Positions 50,014 to 58,580 of a stretch of DNA of 64,000 nucleotides are shown here, one piece after another. A program made the translations under genes and the position numbers. The stretch is from Clostridium punense (lineage in GTDB: Bacteria; Bacillota; Clostridia; Clostridiales; Clostridiaceae): the NCBI RefSeq assembly GCF_017874425.1, contig NZ_JAGGLL010000016.1:44690-108689 (forward strand), in the 5' to 3' direction. Position 1 is the first letter of the stretch. Every line of letters starts with the position of its first letter. The notes beneath the pieces are model-generated. The model was not told the origin of the DNA, made no database searches, and was given only the letters and a program-made list of their open reading frames with translations.

Positions 50014-50507
50014 TTACAACCTCCGCAATAATTTAGATTAGTTCACTGATTTAATTCAAGTTAACCCTCGGATAGATACTGTTCTCAGAAATTATGTTAG
50101 CTGAATACTCATTTATCCATTGAAAATTGGATTAAGCAATGCTAAAACTTATAGCATTATCTATAGTTCCATGATTAAAGGGCTTTTTAAATATGATGTG
50201 CTTTTTTAAGTATAGGGGACTAATGCCAATGTTGAACCCTGAAAGCTCTGAAACTATTATGGTATTTGTTTTATCCAATCAAAAACCATTAAAAGCAGAG
50301 TAAACATAACTTGCTACCATCAAAGTACCTTAATATAAATTTTAGCAATGACATTGTATAAGTCAATAAGTATTAAGTAAAATAAAGAAGTTGTGTAAAA
50401 TATTTACATAAATCTATATGTAATGGTACAATTTTACTAGGGGAACTAGTTGCTATGTTAATTAACTCTTTATTATGACATAGCTAAGGTAAAAAAGGGG
50501 GATATAT
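50014..50507. other. Divergent intergenic region with hairpins
   Basis: A 494-bp gap. At 50212-50248, read on the minus strand, AGCTTTCAGGG...GTCCCCTATA resembles the intergenic hairpin family seen at 48.0 and 48.9 kb. GCTATGT and ACATAGC near 50450-50485 form another stem just before the peptidase gene. No ORF. Confidence 0.4.
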
Positions 50508-51857
50508 ATGTTTAAATTTATGAAAAAAGGGATTTCCATAGGTCTTATTATATCTGTGGCTCTATCATTATCAGCTTGTAATAAACCAAAGACTGAGGAG
50601 GTAGCTACAAATGGAGTTAGCTCAAATGAAACAAGGAAACTTACAAAGGAACAATGGAGTGAGGATATTGATTATTTAAAGGAAACCTTGGAAAAGAATC
50701 ATAAAAATTTATATCATAAGATTACAAAGGAAAATCTAGAAAAACAATGTAATGATTTAAAGAAAGAGCTGAATAAACTAACAGACCTTCAAGTTAAGTT
50801 GAGACTGAAAGAAATAGTTGCATCTATTGGGGATGCTCACACCACATTGAGTATTGGGACCGATGAAAGTATAGCTGTTTATCCAATATGTGTAAGCTGG
50901 TTTGGCGAAGAATTAAAAATTGATGCTACTGATGAGGAACATAAAGATATTATAGGAAAAACTTTAATTGCAATAGACAATACTCCTATTAATGAAGTAA
51001 TGGCTAAGATGAATAAAATGGTTTCTCATGAAAATCAGCAGTGGTTAAAGGTTTTAAATATTAGTTACTTGAATAGGCCACAGATATTAGAAGCACTAAA
51101 AATAATAAAGGGCAATGAAGCTAAATTTACTGTTAAGGATGCTAAAGGTATAGAAAGTACTATTACGTTAACAGCTAAAGAATTAGAAGAGAAAGACTTA
51201 ATAACTGTACAAGACTCCTATACTGAAAAGCCAGTAAGCAGTCAATATGATGAAAATGATCCAAATTGGCAGCTTTACTGGTATAAGTATATTCCAGAAG
51301 ATAAAATATTGTATTTTCAGTATAACCAATGCATTGATAGGCAGATTGCAAAGGAGTATGGAGAAAAAAATTACGAGCAGCTACCAAACTTTCATGAATT
51401 TACTGATGGTTTAATTAAGGAGCTTAAAGAAAAAGAGGTAGATAAGTTTGTCATAGATTTAAGAAATAATGCTGGTGGTAATTCAAGATTAATGGATGAC
51501 TTTATAACGCAGCTCAATGATGTAAAAAAGCTTAGGGATAAGGGGAAAGTTTTCGTAATAACAGGTAGGCAAACCTTTTCTTCAGGGGTAATAGCTTGTA
51601 ATAGTCTTAATAAGTCTACTAATGCAATTTTCTTTGGGGAGCCTACCGGGGGAAATGTGAATGGCTATGGATATATGCACATGTTTACCCTTCCAAATTC
51701 TAAATTAGAAGCTTACTATTCAACTGACTACTTTGATTTAGATCCAAGTTATAAGGACAGCTTTGTACCAGATGTAATTGTAGAGCAATCTTTTGATAAT
51801 TACTTAAAAGGAATAGATGATGTTTATGAGGCTGTAAAGGCCTACGGGAAGGAATAA
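50508..51857 (+). CDS. S41 family peptidase, lipoprotein
   Basis: A 449-residue lipoprotein with lipobox LSAC (Cys24), so it is attached to the outer face of the membrane. The C-terminal half is an S41 (tail-specific protease-like) domain: FVIDLRNNAGGNSRLMDDFI, then VFVITGRQTFSSGVIACNSL with the likely nucleophile Ser, and IFFGEPTGGNVNGYG. The N-terminal part contains DIDYLKETLEKNHKNLYHKI and IASIGDAHTTLSIG, usual in this S41 subgroup. It is followed 6 bp later by a second lipoprotein protease gene. AAAAGGGGGATATAT precedes ATG 50508. Confidence 0.92.
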   Translation: MFKFMKKGISIGLIISVALSLSACNKPKTEEVATNGVSSNETRKLTKEQWSEDIDYLKETLEKNHKNLYHKITKENLEKQCNDLKKELNKLTDLQVKLRLKEIVASIGDAHTTLSIGTDESIAVYPICVSWFGEELKIDATDEEHKDIIGKTLIAIDNTPINEVMAKMNKMVSHENQQWLKVLNISYLNRPQILEALKIIKGNEAKFTVKDAKGIESTITLTAKELEEKDLITVQDSYTEKPVSSQYDENDPNWQLYWYKYIPEDKILYFQYNQCIDRQIAKEYGEKNYEQLPNFHEFTDGLIKELKEKEVDKFVIDLRNNAGGNSRLMDDFITQLNDVKKLRDKGKVFVITGRQTFSSGVIACNSLNKSTNAIFFGEPTGGNVNGYGYMHMFTLPNSKLEAYYSTDYFDLDPSYKDSFVPDVIVEQSFDNYLKGIDDVYEAVKAYGKE

Positions 51858-51863
51858 TGGAGA

Positions 51864-52793
51864 ATGAAGAAAAAGTTTAGGATCTTAACTTGTATTGCTC
51901 TAATAATGGCTACTACATTAAGTGTTAGCTGCAGTACCAAAGCAACAAAAAGTACTAATACAAGTAAAATGCAGTTAGATACAGGAGATAATATTGTATT
52001 TTGTGACAAGTACTTAGAGGACTATATTAAAAAAAGTGATAATGGGATTTCAGAGAACTTATTTAATAAAACTGTTTTTCAACCTATAAAAAAGGAATAC
52101 GCTGTGGATGCTAGAGCATTGTTTGATAAAACCATCGAGGATACAAAGGGGTTAGAGAACGATTTAGAGTGTTTAAGAAAAGAAAAAGGTGAAATAGAAG
52201 GTATAATTGAAAAAAGTTTATCTAAATGCAAGGAAATGCTACCTGAAAGTGAGAAGTTTTCAATATATGTTCTAGTTGAAGATCCAAAAATATATAAGAT
52301 GTTTAAAGAGTCTGTAAGAGCTATGACTCCAAAGTCAGGAATAATGATTTTAGTAGTAAGTCCATCACAGAAGGATTATAAAGAAAAATTACAACATGTA
52401 ATTGCTCATGAGTATTGTCATAGTATGGATAAAAGCTGCTTGGGAGAATCAAATATGCTAGATAGCATTATCAGTGAAGGAAAAGCTGAAAGCTTCGCAA
52501 ATATTGCATTTCCAGAGGTCAAGTTAAGATTGTCTGCTGATTTGGGTAGAGATGAAGAACTAAAAGTATGGACAGAAATTAAAGATAAGCTTTCAAGTAA
52601 AGATGGTAGTTTTATAGGTCCTATATTAAATGGAACTAAGGAAGGGGTGCCTGAATTTGCTGGATATAGATTAGGTAACAAAATAGTTAAACAGTTTATA
52701 GAGAAAAACCCTAATACAAGTATTCAACAGTGGATTGATATAAAGCCAGAAGAGTTGTTTGAAAAAAGTCAGTATGCAGATAATTGGAACTAG
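51864..52793 (+). CDS. Lipoprotein zinc metalloprotease (HExxH, DUF2268-like)
   Basis: A 309-residue lipoprotein with lipobox LSVSC (Cys23). The zinc motif is HVIAHEYCHSMD (His182, Glu183, His186), and a likely third ligand lies in IISEGKAESFA (Glu205 or Glu209), the gluzincin arrangement. The sequence around it is similar in layout to DUF2268 putative Zn-dependent proteases. The start ATG 51864 lies 6 bp after the S41 gene, with GGAGA as the ribosome site, so the two form an operon of surface peptidases. Confidence 0.85.
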   Translation: MKKKFRILTCIALIMATTLSVSCSTKATKSTNTSKMQLDTGDNIVFCDKYLEDYIKKSDNGISENLFNKTVFQPIKKEYAVDARALFDKTIEDTKGLENDLECLRKEKGEIEGIIEKSLSKCKEMLPESEKFSIYVLVEDPKIYKMFKESVRAMTPKSGIMILVVSPSQKDYKEKLQHVIAHEYCHSMDKSCLGESNMLDSIISEGKAESFANIAFPEVKLRLSADLGRDEELKVWTEIKDKLSSKDGSFIGPILNGTKEGVPEFAGYRLGNKIVKQFIEKNPNTSIQQWIDIKPEELFEKSQYADNWN

Positions 52794-52831
52794 ATATAAG
52801 TAAGTAAAAATATTAGCAAGTTACAAATAAG

Positions 52832-52870
52832 AAAGTGCTATCCACTTATAGCTGCGGATGGCACTTTTTT
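52832..52870. terminator. Bidirectional intrinsic terminator
   Basis: AAAGTGCTATCC (52832-52843) pairs with GGATGGCACTTT (52856-52867), one G-U, followed by TTTTTC on the + strand. It separates the convergent protease and PTS-like genes. Confidence 0.85.
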
Positions 52871-52872
52871 TC

Positions 52873-53895
52873 TTATAAATCTAGCTTCATATCTCCATAT
52901 TTAATCCAACCTTTTTTACGCATAAATTCTGAAATTAGAAGACTTAAAAGTGCTGGAGCTATAATATGAAGGATTAATATTAACAAAAGAGAGCTTGTTC
53001 CCATGGCTTCAACTGTAGCAAACTGTCCAACAAGGCCACTAGTGCCCATTCCTGCACCTACAGGGGTGTTTCTCATCTTAAATATAGCAGAACCAATAGG
53101 ACCTAGGATGGCACTTGCAAGGGTTGGCGGAATCCATATCATAGGATTTCTGATGATATTGGGAACTTGAAGCATAGAAGTTCCAAGACCTTGAGCGATT
53201 AATCCGCCAAAACGGTTTTCTCTATAACTACAAATTGCAAAGCCTACCATTTGAGCGCAGCAGCCGATTGTTGCTGCACCAGCTGCAAGACCATTTAACT
53301 TCAAGGAGATTGCTAGAGCTGCACTGCTAATAGGAAGGGTTAAAACCATCCCCATAATGGTAGAAACCAAAATTCCCATAGGAATAGGCTGAAGCTCTGT
53401 GGCATAGTTAATCATTCCACCTAAGGTGGTCATTAAGGAAGACATAAAAGGACTTATAAAAGAAGCTGTAATTCCCCCGGCAATAATGGTAGTGGCAGGA
53501 ACTACTATTATGTTTAGTTTTGTTTTTCCATGAACAAGTCGCCCAAGCTCCGCTCCAATTAGTGCTGCAACAAGAGCACCCACAGGCTCACCTACTCTAA
53601 TCCCATAAGCGCCGTTAGCCCCTGCAAGGAGAGTTTGAGCTCCAAGAGTTCCAGTAATAATAGAGGAAAAAATAGCCAGAACAGGAGCTTTGATACCATA
53701 GGCTACAGCGGCTCCAATAGCTGGCCCCATCATTAACTGAGCCACTTTGCCAAACTCCACTAGCATTGGGATTCCAGCCTTTTCCCCAATTTGTTTTAAA
53801 ATTAATCCAATTATAAGAGAGGCAAAAAGCCCTTGAGCCATATAGTTTAACACATTGATTATATAATCTTGTATAGGATGTTTTTTCTTTTCCAT
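52873..53895 (-). CDS. PTS-type sugar transporter IIC-like membrane protein (PTS-EIIC-2)
   Basis: A 340-residue membrane protein of the PTS-EIIC-2 family, with about nine helices and glycine-rich motifs (IGAAVAYGIKAPVLAIFSSI, RVGEPVGALVAALIGAELG, GAGMGTSGLVGQFATVEAMG). These proteins look like a IIC component without linked IIA and IIB. No other PTS gene is nearby, and the substrate is unknown. ATG at 53895 follows AGGAGTTATT. Confidence 0.9.
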   Translation of the reverse strand: MEKKKHPIQDYIINVLNYMAQGLFASLIIGLILKQIGEKAGIPMLVEFGKVAQLMMGPAIGAAVAYGIKAPVLAIFSSIITGTLGAQTLLAGANGAYGIRVGEPVGALVAALIGAELGRLVHGKTKLNIIVVPATTIIAGGITASFISPFMSSLMTTLGGMINYATELQPIPMGILVSTIMGMVLTLPISSAALAISLKLNGLAAGAATIGCCAQMVGFAICSYRENRFGGLIAQGLGTSMLQVPNIIRNPMIWIPPTLASAILGPIGSAIFKMRNTPVGAGMGTSGLVGQFATVEAMGTSSLLLILILHIIAPALLSLLISEFMRKKGWIKYGDMKLDL

Positions 53896-54396
53896 AATAA
53901 CTCCTTATTTTAGTAATTTATTTTTGAAATATACCAAGGTTATTTATACTAGTAGGGGTGAGTATTAAGACTCATAAACTAAAAAATAATTAACTACAAT
54001 CAATAAGTGAGCTAACGCCAATTGGTCTTAGGTGAGTTAAATTATAAATAACAGTCATTGCATAATCAATGGAAGGTTACTCATTTATTAATATAAGCAT
54101 AAATTTAAGCTTTATAATTTAACAATGATTTAAATTTTATTAGAGTCAACCAATAATGAAATTTCTAAGTGAAAACTTTAGAACATAACCTTAGTATTCT
54201 CTAAATTTTAAATTTTAGCAGGTAATTTCTAGCTATTTTGTTAGAGATTTTTGTGAGATAATAATAAGTATAATAGAACTTATTAGTATAACAATTATAT
54301 ATATTGACTTAAAAAGATTTCTTATATATAAACATCTTAATTAATAAAAAATATAATTACAATTATTAATATAACCTGCAGGGAGTGATATAGATT
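53896..54396. other. Divergent intergenic region
   Basis: A 501-bp very AT-rich gap between the PTS-like and Fic genes. The only recognisable element is the Fic promoter at 54304-54332. Confidence 0.45.
54304..54332 (+). promoter_or_regulatory. Probable sigma-A promoter of the Fic gene
   Basis: TTGACT (54304-54309), 17 bp and TATAAA (54327-54332), each one mismatch from consensus, lie 65 bp before the start codon. Confidence 0.6.
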
Positions 54397-55122
54397 ATGT
54401 TTGAAAGTATAGATGAAAAGAAAACGCTACTGGATAGTAAAAGACCTTTACCAGAGTACACAGTTAAAAGTATAAGAGAAAACTTATTTTTAGAATGGAC
54501 ATATAACTCTAATGCAATTGAAGGGAATACATTAACACTATTAGAAACAAAAGTTGTTTTAGAGGGAATAACAATTGGTGGAAAAACCATCAGAGAACAT
54601 TTAGAGATAATAAACCATAAAGAAGCCATACTTTATATAGAAGATATAGTAAAAAACATGGAAGCTTTTTCAGAGTGGCAAATAAAAAATATTCATAGAC
54701 TAGTACTTAAAGGAATTGATGATAATTATGCCGGAAACTATAGAGATCAACAGGTAATTATTGCAGGAGCCAAGCACATTCCACCAGAGCCATTTTTAGT
54801 TAGAGAGAAGATGGAGGAGTTTATTAAGTGGTACAATAATGAAGCTGTAAAACTTCATCCATTGGAAAGAGCCGCTTTAGTTCATATCATATTTGTTGGA
54901 ATTCACCCTTTTATTGATGGAAATGGTAGAACTTCAAGATTACTTTTGAACTTAGAGTTAATGAAGAATGGATATCCACCAATTGTAATAAGGGTTGAAA
55001 ATAGACTTAAATATTATGCTGCTTTAGATAAAGCTCATACAACTGGCGATAACAACGACTTTATTGAACTTATAAAAGGAGAGGTAAACAAGGCTTTAGA
55101 TTTATACTTAAAGTTTATTTAG
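54397..55122 (+). CDS. Fic family protein with N-terminal inhibitory helix
   Basis: A 241-residue Fic-domain protein. Fic enzymes transfer AMP (or other phosphate-containing groups) to hydroxyl side chains of target proteins. The catalytic motif is intact: HPFIDGNGR at residues 170-178. Near the N-terminus SNAIEGN (Ser38, Glu42, Gly43) matches the inhibitory motif (S/T)xxxE(G/N), so this is a class II Fic with an intramolecular clamp, normally relieved by oligomer change. No separate antitoxin is needed or present. GCAGGGAGTGATATAGATT precedes ATG 54397. Confidence 0.93.
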   Translation: MFESIDEKKTLLDSKRPLPEYTVKSIRENLFLEWTYNSNAIEGNTLTLLETKVVLEGITIGGKTIREHLEIINHKEAILYIEDIVKNMEAFSEWQIKNIHRLVLKGIDDNYAGNYRDQQVIIAGAKHIPPEPFLVREKMEEFIKWYNNEAVKLHPLERAALVHIIFVGIHPFIDGNGRTSRLLLNLELMKNGYPPIVIRVENRLKYYAALDKAHTTGDNNDFIELIKGEVNKALDLYLKFI

Positions 55123-55155
55123 AACTTTTCTAAGATTGAGTTATATTTGTATAGT

Positions 55156-55204
55156 TATATAAGAAAAGACCTCATTGGGTTCCCAATAGGGTCTTTTCTT
55201 ATAT
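55156..55204. terminator. Long bidirectional terminator after the Fic gene
   Basis: TATATAAGAAAAGACC and GGTCTTTTCTTATATA flank CATTGGG/CCCAATA with a 2-nt loop, about 23 pairs with one mismatch. The stem itself carries TCTTTTCTTATAT on its 3' side. Confidence 0.8.
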
Positions 55205-55335
55205 ACTTTGCATTACAAATAGCAAAGTATAATGATTTATGACCTGCTCAATGAGAATTTATTATTAATTGGAGATATAAATCGCTTAGATAAAACAGAC
55301 AGAAATGAAGTTTAAAATAAAAAAAGTTATTTTCC

Positions 55336-55365
55336 TGCAACTTTTGGATATCCACGGAAGTCTAA
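55336..55365 (+). promoter_or_regulatory. Candidate ECF-type promoter
   Basis: TGCAAC (55336-55341), 18 bp and GTCTAA (55360-55365) lie 49 bp before the sigma gene. The same AAC-18-GTCTA spacing is found before the paralogous sigma gene at 24127, suggesting that both are autoregulated. Confidence 0.45.
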
Positions 55366-55413
55366 TCTACGTAAATACAATCTAGATTGAATTTGATTAT
55401 GGGAGGTGGAGTA

Positions 55414-56004
55414 GTGGAAAGTATTTTTACTTACTCCTTGAAGAAAATTATAAAAGCTGGCTTTAAAGATAGAAATAAAGATTCCCAAATAGGTTTAGTT
55501 AAAGAAGCAATAAGTGGATGCAAAGAAGCCTTTACTACCTTAATAGATATGAATAAAGAATACCTTTATAAGACAGCCTTTCTTTACATGAAAAATGAAG
55601 AAGAGGCAATAGAAGTTTACCAAGAAACTGTGTATAAGGCTTATATAAACCTTAATAAGCTTAAAAAACCAGAGTTTTTCAAAACCTGGCTCACTAGAAT
55701 ACTAATTAATAATGCAAACGATAGGCTAAAAGCAAAAGACAGATATTCATCAGTGGAGGGTATTGAAGAAAATGGTATAGATGAGAATTATGAAATGGTT
55801 TCTTTAGAAGAAAAAATAGACCTATATAGTGCTATAGATTCTTTATCTTCACAGTATAAGACGGTTATTATATTGAAATATTTTCAAGACTTACCTTTAA
55901 AGGACATAGCCTTAGCTATGGAGTGTCCAGAAAATACAGTAAAGTCTTATTTGCATAGAGCTAAAGCTCAATTACTAACTAAGCTCGAAGGGAGAGAAAG
56001 TTAA
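55414..56004 (+). CDS. ECF-type RNA polymerase sigma factor
   Basis: A 196-residue sigma factor from GTG 55414, 3 bp after GGGAGGTGGA; the frame is open 9 codons further upstream. Region 2 has YLYKTAFLYMKNEEEAIEVY followed by QETVYKAYINLNKLKKPEFF; region 4 has YKTVIILKYFQDLPLKDIAL followed by AMECPENTVKSYLHRAKAQL. An N-terminal extension of about 30 residues precedes region 2. It is a paralog of the factor at 24127-24645. It overlaps the downstream anti-sigma gene by 1 bp (TAATG). Confidence 0.93.
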   Translation: MESIFTYSLKKIIKAGFKDRNKDSQIGLVKEAISGCKEAFTTLIDMNKEYLYKTAFLYMKNEEEAIEVYQETVYKAYINLNKLKKPEFFKTWLTRILINNANDRLKAKDRYSSVEGIEENGIDENYEMVSLEEKIDLYSAIDSLSSQYKTVIILKYFQDLPLKDIALAMECPENTVKSYLHRAKAQLLTKLEGRES

Positions 56005-57026
56005 TGAGTGGATTTGAAGATATAAAATTACCAGATAATATAGATGAAATAACCAATAGGGCTATTTCAGAAGGAGAAAAATATATGAAAGTAAAATCAA
56101 AGAGAAATAGAAATATAGCCATGGCAGCATCTTTGGCTTTGGTGGCACTTATGGGAATTGCAACTCCAGTATTAGCAGAAAAGGTTAATATTCCAAACAA
56201 TATTTTTGAACAACTTAAAAGAGATGATAGCATAAGTGAGAAGGATTTTATACTTAAAGGCAATCATTATAAGTATGCTGAGGCAGTAAATCAAGAGGTA
56301 AAGAATAATGGAATTGCTATGAAAATAACTGAAATAGCTTGTGATGGAGCTAATATATTTATATCCTATGCAATTACCATGGATAAACCTTTTTCTCACG
56401 GAGGATATTCGGGGATTTTAACAGAGGATGAAAAAATAGCAGTGGACTTTTGGAGTGGGAGGTTGCAAAGCGGTTCAGGTATTGAAGGAAAGTTTATTGA
56501 TGAATTTAATTTTATGGGAGTAGAGACAATTGATTTAGCTCCAATAACTTCAAAGGGGGTAGAAATACCAGATAAGTTCAACTTAGAAATAAAAATTGGG
56601 AAGTTAATAGAAGAACTTTGGAATAACAAAGACAAGGTGCAGTATGGTAAAAATAAAATAGCAGGACCTTGGAATTTTAAGATAGAAGTAACTAAAAACA
56701 CTTCAGAAGTTAAGGAAGTGAAGAAAGAGCAAGTTGATGGTGAAGTGAAATTTAATAAGATAATTGTAACTCCTACTACTACAGATATAGAGCTCACAAT
56801 TCCAAAGAGCTACCCAGATGGAGTAGTTGTAGTTGCTCGTGATGATAATGGTCATGGTTTGCAACCAACCCATGCTGAAAAAATAAGTAGTAATGATAAG
56901 GAATACATTGAGATGACAAAGTTTTCAGCTGTAAGTGAGGGAGCAAAGTTTGTAACTATTAAACTTGTAGATAAAAATGACCCAGAACTAAAGGTTCTCA
57001 ATGAGTTTACAGTCCCAATTGAGTAG
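56004..57026 (+). CDS. DUF4179 membrane-bound anti-sigma factor
   Basis: A 340-residue protein: about 35 cytoplasmic residues, one membrane helix (IAMAASLALVALMGIATPVL), then the DUF4179 domain and a beta-rich C-terminal domain (IIVTPTTTDIELTIPKSYPD). It is shorter than the related protein at 24638-25969. Its start overlaps the sigma stop, the usual coupling for sigma/anti-sigma pairs. It should sequester the sigma factor at the membrane. Confidence 0.88.
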   Translation: MSGFEDIKLPDNIDEITNRAISEGEKYMKVKSKRNRNIAMAASLALVALMGIATPVLAEKVNIPNNIFEQLKRDDSISEKDFILKGNHYKYAEAVNQEVKNNGIAMKITEIACDGANIFISYAITMDKPFSHGGYSGILTEDEKIAVDFWSGRLQSGSGIEGKFIDEFNFMGVETIDLAPITSKGVEIPDKFNLEIKIGKLIEELWNNKDKVQYGKNKIAGPWNFKIEVTKNTSEVKEVKKEQVDGEVKFNKIIVTPTTTDIELTIPKSYPDGVVVVARDDNGHGLQPTHAEKISSNDKEYIEMTKFSAVSEGAKFVTIKLVDKNDPELKVLNEFTVPIE

Positions 57027-57170
57027 ATGTTAGTGGGGCAAAGGGATTATGTTAGGAACATACTTGTGCATGATTATATGCAAGTAAATGGAAGAAATAA
57101 TACTTGATATTTTGCTTAATTATTTAGAGGATTTTGGGAAGTTTTTAAATTATATAAATGGATGGATAAT

Positions 57171-57204
57171 AAAACAGCAGGGATAGCTAAGCCCCTGCTG
57201 TTTT
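57171..57204. terminator. Bidirectional intrinsic terminator
   Basis: AAAACAGCAGGG pairs with CCCCTGCTGTTTT around ATAGCTAAG. It lies about 145 bp after the anti-sigma gene and just before MITE copy A. Confidence 0.85.
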
Positions 57205-57221
57205 GCATTATTCTTTATTTA

Positions 57222-57379
57222 GGCATCTTCAAAAAATAAATAAGTCAATCTGATCGTCTATTTTGTGATATACTGCGTCAACAGAACCCTTAGATAGCCC
57301 CACTATCTGCGGAACCTGTTTCCTTGTCTATTACAAAATATCCTTCACATTTTGGACTTGTTATTTATTTTCAGATGCC
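57222..57379. mobile_element. MITE-like element, copy A (158 bp)
   Basis: The termini are GGCATCTTCAAAAAATAAAT and TTATTTATTTTCAGATGCC, imperfect inverted repeats of about 25 bp, with TTA duplicated on both sides (57219-57221 and 57380-57382). The core holds the hairpin AACAGAACC...AGATAGCCCCACTATCT...GGAACCTGTT. Compared with copies B and C it lacks about 17 bp containing ACAAGCTTGCTTGT. Its right end overlaps the 3' end of the rhomboid-like gene. Confidence 0.9.
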
Positions 57380-58179
57380 TTATCTTCTTTTATATGTTCA
57401 TGATTTAATAAGTGTTCTGAACAGTAAGCATGGTGACCATCACACTTTGAGCAGTACCTAAATTCCATATTAGGGTGAGATTTTTCCGTAGCACCGCATA
57501 TAGAGCATCTGTAGATGTATATAACTTTAGGTCTATTATCCTTGAAGTTTTTCCTGTTATTAACAACCTTTTTTCTTGTGTTAACATGAGATAACATGTC
57601 TTTTCCAAAGAATAAGAAGAAATTTATAAAAGCGGCTATAATTACTAGCTTTATAGTAAATGGTCCTCCAATGAAGTCTTTCAAAAGTAAAAGCACATCA
57701 ATTAAGGCTAAATACTTAACCTTTAAAGGTAGTACAAAGAAAAGCATTAGTTCATAGTTAGGATAGATGTAAGCAAAAGCTAAAAATAAAGACATATTTA
57801 AATATTCAGCATAGCCTATTCCCCCACCTAAGAAGGCTGCGATTATTGTACCTATAATTCCAGTAAGGTAGTAAATGTTGAACTTAAAGCTTCCCCATTC
57901 CTGCTCTAGAGCAGAACCTAACATATAGTAAAAATAGAGAGTAAACAGTATCCAAAAGGTGCTTCTATATGGAGGGAGAAAAATAAAGGTGAAAAGTCTC
58001 CACACCTGTCCTTTAAGCACAAGGCTAGGAACAAGTGCCAACCAGCTTGCTAGATATCCTTTAGGGAACACCACATAGGCAATTAAGTATACTGCAAAGT
58101 TTAAAATTACAATATATTTCATTAAATCTCTGATTGCATATCTTCCGTATTTTCTTTCTAATTTGTCCAAGAAGTTCAT
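57361..58179 (-). CDS. Rhomboid-like membrane protein with zinc-binding tail (no protease motif)
   Basis: A 272-residue protein with six membrane helices in the rhomboid order (RLFTFIFLPPYRSTFWILFT, YYMLGSALEQEWGSFKFNIY, YLTGIIGTIIAAFLGGG). The usual catalytic GxSG is replaced by LNMSLFLAFAY and no clear His partner is seen, so it is probably an inactive rhomboid (DUF-type pseudoprotease). The soluble tail has CSICGATEKSHPNMEFRYCS, then KCDGHHAYCSEHLLNHEH, a Cys/His-rich zinc domain. The final residues KASENK and the stop codon lie inside MITE copy A, so the original C-terminus was replaced. ATG at 58179 follows AGGAGATATAGTT. Confidence 0.85.
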   Translation of the reverse strand: MNFLDKLERKYGRYAIRDLMKYIVILNFAVYLIAYVVFPKGYLASWLALVPSLVLKGQVWRLFTFIFLPPYRSTFWILFTLYFYYMLGSALEQEWGSFKFNIYYLTGIIGTIIAAFLGGGIGYAEYLNMSLFLAFAYIYPNYELMLFFVLPLKVKYLALIDVLLLLKDFIGGPFTIKLVIIAAFINFFLFFGKDMLSHVNTRKKVVNNRKNFKDNRPKVIYIYRCSICGATEKSHPNMEFRYCSKCDGHHAYCSEHLLNHEHIKEDKASENK

Positions 58180-58580
58180 AACTATATCTCCTTTCGTAGT
58201 TCAAAGTAGTTAGAGGTAAAAATGAAAAAGTAATGGTTATAGTTAAAACTCAAGAAGTTACTTATGATTTTTAATCACATTTTTTACTATTCACTTTTAG
58301 TTTTTACTTATTCACAACTTAATTGATTTGTATTACTGAAAAGTAAATTGGTACTTTCCTTTAAAGCCTTAATTATCTAAAGATTTTATAGCCTCAAAAT
58401 AATAATTCTACTAGGAAGCTAATAGTAAGACTATTTTACCATTAATTAGAAGTTTTGATAAGAGGAATTTATCTTATTATATGAAAGTATACTCTAATAT
58501 GAGGAAATTTTATAGCTATATATTAAGTTTCTAAAAGTTGCTATGGGACAACTGTAAAAACTAAGAAAGTAGGGAAGGAA
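58180..58580. other. Divergent intergenic region
   Basis: A 401-bp AT-rich gap with no ORF carrying a ribosome site. GATAA and TTATC near 58460 form a small inverted repeat. No convincing promoter is seen. Confidence 0.4.

Noticed and set aside
54397..55122. Fic toxin of a two-gene toxin-antitoxin pair
   Set aside because: The inhibitory motif is within the same protein and no small antitoxin gene is adjacent.
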